Source: Citrus sinensis
Taxonomy: Eukaryota > Streptophyta > Magnoliopsida > Sapindales > Rutaceae
Direction of reading: 5' to 3'
NCBI RefSeq assembly: GCF_022201045.2
Contig: NC_068557.1
Location: 31,721,501 to 31,785,500 of the forward strand
Length of the DNA stretch: 64,000 nt
Below the pieces are notes generated by a model that did not search any database, was not told the origin of the DNA, and saw nothing but the letters and a program-made list of their open reading frames with translations. Position numbers and translations under genes: made by a program. Within the stretch, counting starts at the first letter, position 1, and each line of letters begins with the position of its first letter. Positions 32,277 through 43,576 of the stretch are shown here, in pieces.

Positions 32277-33331
32277 AGGTACTCAATCAGGAATGATCTT
32301 CTAATGGTTAAATAAAACCTTTCATAAGTTGGGAAAAGGACATCATTCTTCTATCTTTAGTAGGCTGGAAGTAATGCGTTCAATGATTCTTTTCTTGTTT
32401 GTCTTTAATACTGTGTCACAATATCATTATTTTTAGTGGTTATTTCATATCACAACATGGGCATCTTTATCTTGAGGCTGTTGCGATCGATGCATTATTA
32501 CTTTAACTGCTTCCACACCGCCGGTGCCATGCCATTTTTTCCAGGGATTATCACAGAGGGTAAAGGCTGAATAAGCTCTAGGATCACCGTTTTACACCCT
32601 CTTGTATTGTTGTTTATGGTAAACTGGTAAATTACAAATTTTGAAATATTGGTGCGATATTGATTTGAACTGCATGAAATGATTTTTTTTTAAATTTTTT
32701 AATTAAAAAGCATATCACGATTGTATTATTTTTCCATTGACAGAATAAGCCCTAAAAATAGTATGTGCAGCAACTGCTATTGCTTAATCCCCAAAAAAAA
32801 AAAATGTTCCTGCTTTGGTTTAAGACTTAATTTCACTTAAAGAAAGAAAATAAATTTATGAGTATTAAAATGTTACATTTTCTAATTGAGACTTAATAAA
32901 ATGTTACATTTTATCTTTATTTTATTTAATGAATAAGAATTAAAATCATTACGATTCGATAACTTCAATTGACCTACCCATTTAATAAATATAGCAAAAA
33001 AAAACTACTTTAAAATCAAGATATTCAGAAAATTAAAATTGAGGACGGGTAATTGCGGAAGCTCATGCATAAGTCGTATTCATAAAAACAGAAAATACGT
33101 AATTTCAACTAAATTGTGTTAATTAAAATAACTGAAATCCAATAACAACCCCAGCACAAGCTGCTTCCATCTTGAACAGGAAATGACATCCCCAAATGGC
33201 AGATACTTGTGACCGCAAGTTCGCAACACAAAATGCATGAAAATGACAGTAATGGTAACTTCAGACAAAGGGAAGACCATACACAGAACATCACCATCTT
33301 TGGGGAGTATCCGACTACATCTTTAGTTTAT
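32277..33331. other. Convergent intergenic region (two 3' ends)
   Basis: The 3' UTRs of the katanin-like gene (plus) and the CacyBP gene (minus) must lie here. The middle (32650-33050) is A/T-rich without further structure. The ORFs at 33109 and 33209 have no motif. Confidence 0.6.
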
Positions 33332-35020
33332 TTAGGGATATCCCTTCAGAGGATCAGCTGTTTTACCAGATCTAGCATCTGTCCAAGCTTTTGCAATTGT
33401 TCGCTTCATTTCGTCGTCACCTTCCTCGTACATATTCTGCAAATTTGCAACAAAAAGAAAAAAATGTAAGCATTTAGACATAATCACAGCCATAGAAAAC
33501 ACATTCTGTTTGTGCAAGTGCCTTCACGTGAGGGTGCAGCATGAACAGAAGGCAGCTCACCTTCATCAAATCCATAATTCCAGCCATAGGATCTCGTTCT
33601 TTATCCAGATTTGGCTTCAGCTGGAAAACAGTTGGAGAAACAGATACAAGTTAGACTGTGTTATCTTAAGAAAGTATGGCACCAAATATCAAATATTCCC
33701 ATTGTATGTGATTACCTTATCCTCTTTGTACTGTAAGTCTAACCAATTTCCCTTTGAAGCTTTAAAGAGCATGATGACAACCCTTGTGGGTTTAACCAGC
33801 ACCTTGCTTTTCTCAGGAACAATCTCCTGGTTCAACCTTGGGCTAGTAAACCGGTAATTCTTCCCTTGGACATCATGGAATTTGACATCAAAGGACCACT
33901 GCTTGAACTCTGCTTCCATTTTATCCTGGACTACTCCCTCTAAAGAAATATATATCTGCAAATGGAGATTATGTAGTTTCAGGACGTGCAAATCATCACA
34001 AAAGTAATGTACTCCATGCTAATCAAGTAGCTTTCTCTGAGATTACAACCTGGAATCAAATTACAATCATACCTTGACTTTTTCATTATCCTGATCCCAG
34101 CTGAATGATCCAAGCGTAATATAGTTGAGTGCTGGAGTAGAAGAGACCTTAGCTGGTGTTGGAACTGGAGCTGGACCTTCCTCTTTTGACAACTGCAGAA
34201 TTGAAGTCAAAGAATATTTTATTAAAGGCAATACAGAAGCAACCAAAGGTATATTTACAAAATCAATCAGCCTAGGTTTTGATAGCATGACACGTTTACA
34301 CACAAAATATAAAAGTCAACAAGTCAACAGTCTACCATACTACTGAGAAAGTTATTCTCAATCATGAAACCAACTGCTTCAACACGATTCAAAATTTTCA
34401 TTTATCAGCACCGCCAGTCTTTTAAAATCCGGATCACAAGTGTCATCAGACTGGGGTAGCACCAGAGCTTCATTTTGCCACAGCCTCAGCCTCAGCCTTT
34501 TCCTTTAATCAGTAAATCATTAAACGAACAATGGTGGTATGGTATCCAAAAGCTACAAGTAAGGATTTCCATCATATTAATTCATAAATCCTAAAACATG
34601 ATGCGTACCAGACACAAAATGATAACAAACAATGTTAAATGATTCATTTAATATTCTGCTACAATTAATCATAAATCATTTTAATAGAATTTCCTTTTTT
34701 CTTTCTATTCAATGAAACATGCCAAACAGGGCGACAAGTGAAAACATCACACACACACACGTCTCGTTAGGAAATTCATACTCCAAAAGCAGAAATGAAA
34801 AACAGTATCCATTTACATTTTTTTTTGGGGGGGGGGGGGGGAAAGAGAGAGCAAGAAAGAAAGAAAGAAAGAAAAGAAAAGCAAAAAAAATCAAAAATGG
34901 AAAACCAACCTTCTCCAAGGTATGAATCTCAGAGTTAATAAGAGAGACGATACGAGGTCGTTTTGCGATGCTCCGTAGTTGTCTTAGCTCTTCCAAATCC
35001 AGCACCAAATCCTCCGCCAT
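33332..35020 (-). CDS. CACYBP: Calcyclin-binding protein (CacyBP/SIP) homologue, CS and SGS domains (5 exons)
   Basis: Minus-strand exons are 35020-34910, 34192-34073, 33955-33716, 33620-33561 and 33436-33332, all phase 0, giving 211 aa. The N-terminal helix LDLEELRQLRSIAKRPRIVS is the Siah-interacting N-terminal type. A CS domain follows (about 58-150: ALNYITLGSFSWDQDNEKVK, YISLEG, VHDVQGKNYR-like FHDVQGKNYR, and VLVKPTRVVIMLFKA). The C-terminal SGS domain has NWLDLQYKEDKLKP, PMAGIMDLMKNMYEEGDDEM and TIAKAWTDARSGK. In animals the protein links S100/Siah/Skp1 in ubiquitin ligation and binds Hsp90 through CS/SGS. The plant role is inferred only. The start at MAEDL is chosen because an upstream in-frame ATG (35182) would add a 54-residue leader of no family character. 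Confidence 0.92.
34827..34884. repeat. Poly-G and GAAA repeat in CacyBP intron 1
   Basis: Fifteen G after an eight-T tail, then GA and GAAA repeats, 25-85 bp downstream of the exon 1 donor (in gene orientation). Confidence 0.8.
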
Positions 35021-35652
35021 TTCTGCCTTCTGAGTGACGAGAGCGTAGTAGATGAAGACCGAAGGACAACAATTACAAGCGGCTTTAATTCTTAAATAAG
35101 TACACTCGTTGCTTTTTGTACGTGGAATATGCTGGAAGCCTATAGAGCTCGGCTCGTCTGATAGGGAAATTTGGAGGGGCAAAGCTAAGGCAAAATGATG
35201 ACCATCTGTGCTTCAAACAACTTTTAATTATTATTTTCTTTTAGGGTTTTCGTTTTGAGAGAACGTTCTAGACTTCCAGAAAATTGAACACGTGGAAAAT
35301 TTTAGTATTCCATGAACAGGGATAAGATAAAAAGCCTCTAAATAAAAAAATAAAAACGTTTTATTTACATTTATTATTAATTTCTTTTAAAAAAAATAAT
35401 AATAAAATCTTTCCTAACTTTTCAGGTAAAACACTTCTTTATCACTTATCATTAGAAGAACGAAGCATTTCCATTGAGATTTGAAAATCCGTCAAATTCC
35501 AAAGTTCAAAATTTCCATCATAAAAAGTAAAAAAACACAAAGCAAAACTAATCGCAGTAGAAGCAATACAATCCCACAACAGTACATGGGTCTCCGTACC
35601 GTACAATTAGGTTTTAATTATGACACATGGGTTGAGATTGCTGATCGATTCC

Positions 35653-36187
35653 TTAGCTTTGGCCTTTGAGTGAACTGGGACAGTCTTGATTTTGTGCATT
35701 TAATAAATTCTGGAGCTGCATTTGCAACTGTGCTCTTAGCTGGTACTTAGAAGCCAAGTTTCTGTGCACGTTGTCTTTGGTAGCCAGAAGTTGAGACTTT
35801 CTCATCTCAGCTGCAACTATTTCAGGATTGCTCAAATGTCCATTGTTGCCTTGAAGTTTCTTGAAGGTAGAATTAAGCTAAACAAAAAAAGATTAAATTG
35901 ATATATATCAAATGCATCATTATTCCATCCCATTCCCAGCTAATCAAATAATTAATTCAGCAGCTAGTCATCTGATAGAATTAGAATAATCCCCTCAAAG
36001 TTCAGTTGCATGATTTTACAAGTCCAGGACTAGGAGGAGATACAGAGATTGGGTTGGAGCTCTAATTTATTAATTATTATAACAATTGAGAATCAAACTG
36101 CAGCTCAAGTAGTATTAGTCCCTTTTCATATACATAGTATGATGATATATTGATGAAAGTGAAAGAAATAATGCATTCACATACATA

Positions 36188-36221
<34 letters not shown>

Positions 36222-36971
36222 TATGTGTGTGTGTGTGTGTAGAGAAGTAAGTAAATGAATATATACATTACAGAGATGTATACATAGTGATTACAGCATA
36301 ATCTTTTTACCTTAGAGAATTGGTCTCTCAACTCTTCAATTCGCAACTGACATTCCTCGACAAAATTCTCCACATTTTCACGAAACTCCTTCATTTCATT
36401 ACCTTTTAACACGTAATACCTCTCCTTCTCTTTCTCCGTTTCCTCCACCTCCTCTATCTCACTCTTCAATTTCCTAAAATTTCCATCCCAAATTCAATTA
36501 CACTAAATATTTTATTTCAACAATCCCCCTCAACCTTTGAAATATATATATATATATATATAATTCGCAAAAAACTGTACCTCAGTTTTTGCGAATGTGC
36601 TTGATACTTGGAATCGAGGATCTCGATCTCGGATTTGAGAGTGGCAATTTTGAAATTCTGAGACGCAATTTTTTGATCGAGTAACAAACACCTTCGTTCC
36701 GTCAACCTTACACTCTCGAGCTTCGATTCTAAAATTTGAGACTTTTTCCCTTGCACTTCTTTCTCTGCCTGTGCGAACACACAATAATACTGTACCGTGT
36801 TAGTTTCTTTTCTATTTTTCTTAAAATATATTTTCTCAGTAACCGAACAGAAATGTAATGAAGCCCAGGGTTAGGGCTTGTGGTGAAGATGACCTGGAGG
36901 ATTGAGAGGCGTTGGTTTCTCGTTTGTTCCATTTGCTCTAGCCTTTCTCGAAAGGCAGAAGAGAGCGCCAT
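35653..36971 (-). CDS. Small coiled-coil protein of unknown function (4 exons)
   Basis: Minus-strand exons are 36971-36894, 36768-36581, 36473-36311 and 35877-35653 (phases 0, 2, 0), giving 217 aa. Almost the whole protein is predicted helical with heptad-like hydrophobic spacing, for example LEQMEQTRNQRLSILQ (about 11-26), KIATLKSEIEILDSKY and EEVEETEKEKERYYVL. The C-terminus is Gln/Asn-rich (QLQMQLQNLLNAQNQ). There is no enzyme motif, signal peptide or membrane segment. By size and character a kinetochore, meiotic or cytoskeletal scaffold is conceivable; the plant meiotic factor DFO is one candidate, but I cannot verify it. The splice pattern and maintained reading frame make it a real gene. 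It lies upstream of and in tandem with CacyBP, 632 bp apart. Confidence 0.85.
36188..36240. repeat. ATT, TA and TG microsatellites in the last intron of the coiled-coil gene
   Basis: (TTA)n, (TA)n and (TG)n runs follow each other within 53 bp. A separate (TA)10 lies at 36543-36562, just downstream of the exon 2 donor in gene orientation. Confidence 0.85.
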
Positions 36972-37222
36972 TGCCGTGCTGCCTCGAATCGGTGAGCTGC
37001 GCTCTTCCGTGCCGTGTGAATTCGGTTTGAATCTTGCGGTTTATATACAACTGAGATTGAACCCGGCCCAATACTAACTCTCTCCATCAGGGGGCCCATG
37101 GGCTTCATGCATTTGTAACTTTATTCAGACCCCACTTTTGCTCTTATCAAGCCCGGCTACATACTTGCCTACATACTTGTACTAGGGTGGAGGTACTTAC
37201 ACCCACTAAACTATTCAATAAA

Positions 37223-37409
37223 GAGTGATGATACAGTCACAAACTCTTGTACAAACTGACGTGGCATTAATTCATTGGTTGAATGAAAATATAAAATAAT
37301 AAAAACAAATCATGTGGGCCAAGTGATATTTAATTCAATCAATCATATCATACCACATCAGTTTGTACAAAATAAGTTTGTACAAGAGTTTGTGGCTATA
37401 TCATTACTC
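37223..37409. mobile_element. MITE, family A copy 2
   Basis: It has the same ends as the element at 1618-1789: GAGTGATGATACAGTCACAA at the left and the complementary TGGCTATATCATTACTC at the right. Counting the outer AA/TT, the ends are AAGAG and CTCTT, flanked by TA on both sides (TA target duplication). The right arm has an extra partial repeat of TTTGTACAA. There is no coding sequence. Confidence 0.82.
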
Positions 37410-37861
37410 TTTAATAAAACCATCTTTGGAAATAAATTTTAACTACTAAAATATCCTAAATCAAATTATAATTATGGACACTAAAGTATAGAAAAAAAAA
37501 AAGAAATTTTACTAATTAAATTTATAAATTTATAAAATTGCATAATTGCTTTCTTCTATAGATAAAAAATCTCAATGAGTAAAAACATTAATTTCATACA
37601 AATTAGTAATGGTGAATTCTATAGGTAAGTATAACAATTGTTTGTTTAAGAAACAGAAAGGTTGCTAGAAAATATATATATAGACAACATGCCTCCTTTG
37701 CAGTCCATGTCAATGCCAAGTCTGTCTCACTAAATTTTAAATATGTTTCGAAAGCCATAACTTGAGTTACATATGTCCGTTTTAGGCGTATAATATATCA
37801 TTTCGAAACTTACGACGAAACAAATCAAATCCAAAATCATATACTTTATAAAATCCTTGGG

Positions 37862-37905
37862 TTTATGTGCGACATGCAGTGAGACAGATGCATGTCGCAC
37901 ATAAA
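37862..37905. repeat. Perfect 17-bp hairpin
   Basis: Arms TTTATGTGCGACATGCA (37862-37878) and TGCATGTCGCACATAAA (37889-37905) are perfectly complementary around a 10-nt loop. A degenerate third copy (GTTTATGTGAGACATGCA) follows 8-10 bp later. The hairpin ends about 50 bp before the hAT-like element. Confidence 0.85.
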
Positions 37906-37954
37906 TGCAGTGCGTTTATGTGAGACATGCACATGTCCCGCTTGCTTGTCTGAC

Positions 37955-38831
37955 TAGGGATGGCAATGGGCACCGCCCGCAGCGGGTTTGCATTACCAAA
38001 CCCAAACCCGCACAAAATTTAAATTACCAAACCCACCCGCAACCCGCAGCGGGTTTTAATTTTTTTTTAAAAACCCACCCGCAGCGGGTTTTAACAATTA
38101 CCAAACCCGCAATGGTACCCGGCGGATTTTTTGCGGGATTCCGTATTTAAAATCACAAATGTTTAATATATAAATTTATAATAATAACCTCAAATTCCAT
38201 ATAACATACTCAATTTTGTATTTAAACAATGTAAATGAAAAATTAAAATTTCAATATCAATCCAACACAAATTCTCAAATTTAAGTATAAATTACACAAA
38301 TCCATTTAAAAAACACAAACTAGTATCTAAAAATAATAATTACATTTCATATTATCATTTAAAACAAGCTCCGAGAGAAGATATTCATTTCATTCACCAC
38401 CATAAGCACCCATCCAACACAATGCCTATAATAATAATTAAGATTAATATTTTTAAATACTAATTCGAAGGGAAATGCCTTTAGTTTTCTTTAGTTTATG
38501 ACTTTAGAATGGGAGATGGGCCACATACACACATACACAACTTTGAACCTTTGGCTATTTGGTAATTTGAATAATGACATTCTTTTTTTTATACATTTTT
38601 AGATTAAAATTAAATTAAAAATATTTGAAAAAAATATTGTGGGTTTGGTGGATATCCATGCGGGTATCCACTGGATATAAGGCTAATATCAAACCCACCC
38701 GCATCCATGTGCGGGTTTTAATTTATAATACTAAACCCGTCCGCAACGGATAAAATTACCCGCAGCGGGCGGGTTTTGGCGGGTGGGTTTGGGCGAGTTT
38801 GCTGGTTTGCGGGTATAATTGTCATCCCTCA
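37955..38831. mobile_element. Non-autonomous hAT-like element with CCCGCAGCGGG repeats
   Basis: The element starts TAGGGATGGCAATGGG and ends ATTGTCATCCCTCA, inverted ends of the TAGGG(A/G)TG type known from plant hAT transposons. The flanks CTTGTCTGA (left) and CTTGTTCTGA (right) look like a target duplication with one inserted base. The outer 100-150 bp on both sides carry repeated GC palindromes (CCCGCAGCGGG and related). The centre is A/T-rich and without an ORF, so no transposase is encoded. Confidence 0.7.
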
Positions 38832-41800
38832 CTTGTTCTGAACTTCATTTTTTGCCCGATTTTTATGTGTTTTCAATGATTTTTCTTCATTTCTCAACTC
38901 AAACTAAGTACTTTAATAAATCACATTATTTTATGAATGAAAAATAACAACATTTGCAACAAAACCCACTTTAATTTCGAACTTAGTTGATAAAATCAAT
39001 AGATTAAAGGTTTACATTGTGTAAGAGTATAAACTAATTTTAAGAAGCTCTCCCATTGATGATTATATCTTCAAATATGCAATTGATTTATCGAGAGTGA
39101 TGAAGTTTGTTGAGAGTAATGAAGGTTTGTTAAGTTGTTGAGGAAGATCCGTATTTAGTTGTACTTGAATTGAAAAAGTGGCATGCCTTTGTAAATTTGA
39201 TGAAAGTGGTGAGGGTAATCTAGTCTAAAAATATGGTGTTTGGTTAGTTATGATAGAAAAAACTTTAGGAAGTTAAAGTTGAAAAACGTAAAAGTTTTAT
39301 AGCCATTTTTATAAATTTCCCAAAGAACAATGATGGCGTGTGAGAAAGCTTTACAATTTTTTTTTTTAAATGTTTCTATGCTCAAAGCTTCTAGGATTCA
39401 CAACATTATCGGCTAGTGAATTGTCATGGTTGTTAGCCTATAAATGCGGGCCCCTTTTTTTTTTTTTTTTTTTTGATGTTTCCTTATCGTTTAAGATCTT
39501 CTTGGTTCGCTTAATTGCAACTGATCAGCACGCCAGATCCCAAAATAGCTTTTAAAATATCAGTACTCTGAATCCTTCTCATGACGATGCTTTCAACTTT
39601 TAATTACCTGTTGCAAAATTAACTTACAAGAGAAGGGATTATCAAAAATCAAGACTGGATCGCATAATTTGAGATTGTAACTGTAGCTGGGTGCCATAAT
39701 TAAGCCACACATTTCAAAGTGTAGTCATAATCTTCTGAAATCGAGCCTCCGTACCAAGGATTCTCAAACTATATATATATATATATAATTATATATTGTC
39801 ACGATGACTAATCGCTGTCACTTTTTATTTTTTAAAGAATTCTGTTGTAGCAACCTATGATTAGTCCAATGATATATTTTCAAGATTGAGGATAATGCAC
39901 GGAAAGATCGCAAAAGATTATTAATCCTTTCACATCAGTGACCTGTGAACCAAGAAAAAAATAAAAGAAGCGTTTGTGATATATTTGTTAATTTAAATTT
40001 CTTTCTTTCCTTCTGGGAATTTGCTTGCTCCTGCCTGAGTTGTAATCCTAATTCTTATGTCAACACCCAAGGCCAAAAGTTTGACGGATACAAACATATA
40101 TGTATAAATAATAATATCTGTTTTGTTTCACATGTAAGTGTATTAATCTCAAAGAGATTTGGAATTGGAAAAATATATTCCCCATAATTGTAGTGCTGCC
40201 GATCTTGAACGTTGAATGTCATAGTGATGATACGACACTTTGATTATTCAATCTAGTCACACTTATTATTAGTCATAAAAGAAAAATGTGGATTCGTCAA
40301 AAAAAGTTGATTCGATTAGTTCCATGAGAGATGAATGTATTGCTGCCAAAACATATCTAAAGAAAAAGGGTTTCTAATTTCTTCGATTAGCAGCATACAC
40401 ATGCTGAATTACGTGTCGATGGGACCTCTCTATGATGAATCCCACTAAAACATGTCATCAATTAACCCAAAAAGGAAAAAGAGAGAGAGAGAGGGACGGG
40501 GACAAAACGCCGAGTACAAGAACCTCCATTAATTTCAGACAAAAGTTTCTATGTTGAATGTTCTCAGTCTTAGCTTGTTCTTTCACTAAAATCATATCGT
40601 ATATGCATTATTTTCTTTTGATTAATCTTGAACACGCTAACGCTATTCGGAAATGAGCAGATTAATTAAAGACTTTGTTTTGAGTAGAAGTTCAAAGATC
40701 TCAATTTACACAATGATCCCCTAATTCTTAGTGGGGTATCAAAAACTTTTTTTTTTTTAATTTATTGGGTAAATTTGTGACCACAAATTAAAAAAAAAAA
40801 AAAAACTGATGGTGCGATCCTTGAAATATCGAAATGTTGGGCTGCATGTGCTCCACGTTGGCTGATCCGAAATCGGTAGATCATTTATTAATTATCACCA
40901 TCAGGTTTTTGTAAGGCTGAGCGTAAACTGTCTCTCCCCATTTCTGGAAAATAGAGAGAGAAAGAAAAGAGAAAACAAATCAAAAGCTCCTTTGCCATAA
41001 AGGAGAAGAACTGGCAATCAATGACCAAATGCAAATGCTGACGGTTTATTTTGCCAGGGAATAAAGCTACCTAGGCCGCCCAAATTTCGTGCTTAGGATA
41101 GAAAAAGAACCAAACAAAGCCTTACCTTTTGCACTTTAATTACATTATCATCATTATCTCCTATTAGTTATATATTTATTTATTTTTATTTTTATTATTA
41201 TTATGAAGAGAGAAAAAGGAAAGGTGAGAAATAAACGTTCTATATTATAACAACAGTTATGGATTCCACGTCCAAAAGTAGAGGACTTTCTTTGCAACCA
41301 ATAAGAAATTAAGAATATGGTAGCCTTGCACTACTCTATACTCTTCAAGAAATATAACTGTTTACATTGCATACTTATATATCCTAAAACGATAGAGTAA
41401 TAATTGAAAAAACAATGCTTTAACAAATTACAATATCGATCTAGCATAATAATTACGGATGGAAGTGCTTCTCCAAGAAAAAATTAAGCTAATTTTTTTC
41501 CATTCCAATGCCGGGATTTGAGAAGAGTGGAGATGAATTTGTGACAAATTGGTCATGATGGTTAGGGCAATATGCTTGGAGAAGGCTCATGAGTACGAAA
41601 CAATCACCACCAACTTGGAGATCCAGAGTGCTTTGGTAGTTGTTAATTTCTTGTACAAATTGGCAAAATGGGTATACCTTTGGTCTTTTTAATTGGTGTT
41701 TATTTGTCAAGTGCGTTCCAAAATACCCAAAAGTAAAACCCCAAATTGCCTTGCCAAAAAAGTATTATTTACATGCACTCCATTTGCTTATATGCTCTTC

Positions 41801-41978
41801 ACATAAAAGCTCGAAAGGTCAGCAAAAACACTAACATCCAGTTCACCAAGCTTTGATTTTCCTTGTTTGCTGCCTGTTTCACGATAAACGTAATCCCATT
41901 TAAAGAGAAAAATAATTAGACTAATTATCATTAACGAAGACATTTATAAAACCATGAGCTCAAATTTCACTAAACATA

Positions 41979-42186
41979 GAGTAATGGTACACATTCCAAA
42001 TTTTTATTCAAATTTAATTCCAAATAATGTGTTATTAATTGAGTGTTTGGAAATTCTTTACAAGATCCAAGAAAATTAATTATATCATATCACTAATCAT
42101 TTGATGAATGCCACATCATTTGATGAATGCCACATCATTTGAGATAATTTTTTAGGTTGAAAAATTTAGAATATGTAACACTGCTC
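41979..42186. mobile_element. MITE related to family A, TA target duplication
   Basis: Left end GAGTAATGGTACACATTCCA and right end (opposite strand) GAGCAGTGTTACATATTCTA match over the terminal 30 bp with few mismatches. TA flanks both ends (41977-41978 and 42187-42188). Inside, the segment CATTTGATGAATGCCACAT is tandemly duplicated at about 42099-42137. The terminal GAGTAATGGTAC is shared with the copy at 1618. Confidence 0.72.
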
Positions 42187-42338
42187 TACGTATACAATAG
42201 TTAATTATTGACTTATGACATACATTCACATCAATTAAATATCTGCTGTCTCCAATAACTTTATACACTTTTGGTTTAAGAGCTAAAGAAATTGATGATG
42301 TAACGGGAGAGAAAAGCGAAAAAAGACACAGAATTGAC

Positions 42339-43576
42339 CTAAGGTTTTACCTTAGTGGCAGATGAAGCTAGAGAAATTGAAGCTGATGATGGTGTTGATG
42401 ATGATGAAGGGGTTGAAAGGGCAGAGAGCCCCACATTGTAAGCCATAGTGCCATCAGGTTGAAAGAGACCGTAATTTCTTTCAGAAGTTGGCCCAGGCTT
42501 CATATCCTCATTGAATAATGCAAACAAGTAAACTTCTAGCCTCATATTTGGCCTCAATGGTGTCCCTTCATTTGCCATTTGCCTTCTCAACAAATTCTTA
42601 TTGTATGTTGCCGCATTCACAACGGTGGCGCCGACCTCGTTGGGGTCGCCTTTCGATGGCCACCCGGTCTCCGAAACCCTAACTTCAATACCATTATACC
42701 CCAACCTAGCCATGGCGAAAATAGCAGCATCCACTTGTGCGTATAGCATGTTGTCGTAGTGAAGTTTTGTGTATGGATCAACCATGCCTGAGTTAGGATT
42801 AAAAAGTGCATAATCTAAGGAAATCCTATTTGGAGCATCTTTGTATGCAAAATATGTATATGCATTAATCCAAAATGGTGCCTTGGTACTTGACAAGAAC
42901 TGTAAATACTGTGACATGATTCCGGCAACTTCGGTTTTGAAACTACCGGCTGAAGGAGGATATGATTCTTCTAAAACCGCTAAGGAATTAGGTGTAGAAA
43001 CTTGAATGTACTTATCAAGGCCTAATTGAACTAAAGCACCATGAATGCTGACAGTGGCTGGGACAAGGTTCTGTATCAGTGACGTGTCATCGTCGGTGAA
43101 GACCTCGTTTCCGACTGCGATGCCGGTGATCTTTGTGGCCGGAAAGTATGGCTTGATGTGGGTGCTTACCCATTGAAGTGCTTGTTGAGGATCCACTAAA
43201 ACAGCCAGCATTTGGTTTTCAACAGTGACTATAAGCTCAATGTTGGAGTTTGCGAATGCTGTTAAGACTTGAGGATTTGTGTCATAAATTCTTGATTTTG
43301 TGATCTTAAGAGAGCTTAAGAGATCAACAACCTTGTCGGGCGGCGGCAAATTGTTAGCTACTTGTCCATAGTTAACTCCAAGACAGGTGACTCCAAAATC
43401 TGCAAATTAATTATTAAACGACGTACAGAGAAATCAAGAATAATTCAATGGATTAATATGAAAATTAAGACAAGTTTAAGCTATAGAAATAAAAGCGAAA
43501 GGAAATTACCTGAGAAAGTGAGAGAAAGTAAAAGAAAAAATGGGATCAAGGCAATATTCCTGCAAAAAGTTGCCAT
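42339..43576 (-). CDS. Glycoside hydrolase family 17, glucan endo-1,3-beta-glucosidase (2 exons)
   Basis: Minus-strand exons 43576-43510 and 43399-42339 join in phase 1 to a 375-aa protein; an intron in the signal-peptide region is usual for this family. Residues 1-22 (MATFCRNIALIPFFLLLSLT) form a signal peptide, so the enzyme is secreted to the apoplast or cell wall. The mature part starts near GVNYGQVANNLP. The proton donor is predicted as E121 (VGNEVF) and the nucleophile as E266 (VSETGWPSKGD). The conserved LFNEDMKPGPTSERNYGLF closes the barrel. After it comes a Ser/Thr-rich tail (about 345-375) without an X8/CBM43 domain and without a clear GPI signal. It cleaves beta-1,3-glucans (callose or fungal walls). 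The subgroup resembles Arabidopsis glucosidase 11/14; that assignment is tentative. Confidence 0.93.

Larger units (their letters stand above)
36972..42338. other. Gene-less stretch with transposon-derived sequence
   Basis: It starts with the promoter of the coiled-coil gene and ends at the 3' side of the GH17 gene. It holds MITE family A copies (37223-37409, 41979-42186), a perfect 17-bp hairpin (37862-37905) and a hAT-like element (37955-38831). Between 38832 and 41978 I see only AT-rich sequence; the ORFs at 39370, 39945, 41489 and 41640 lack motifs. Confidence 0.55.
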
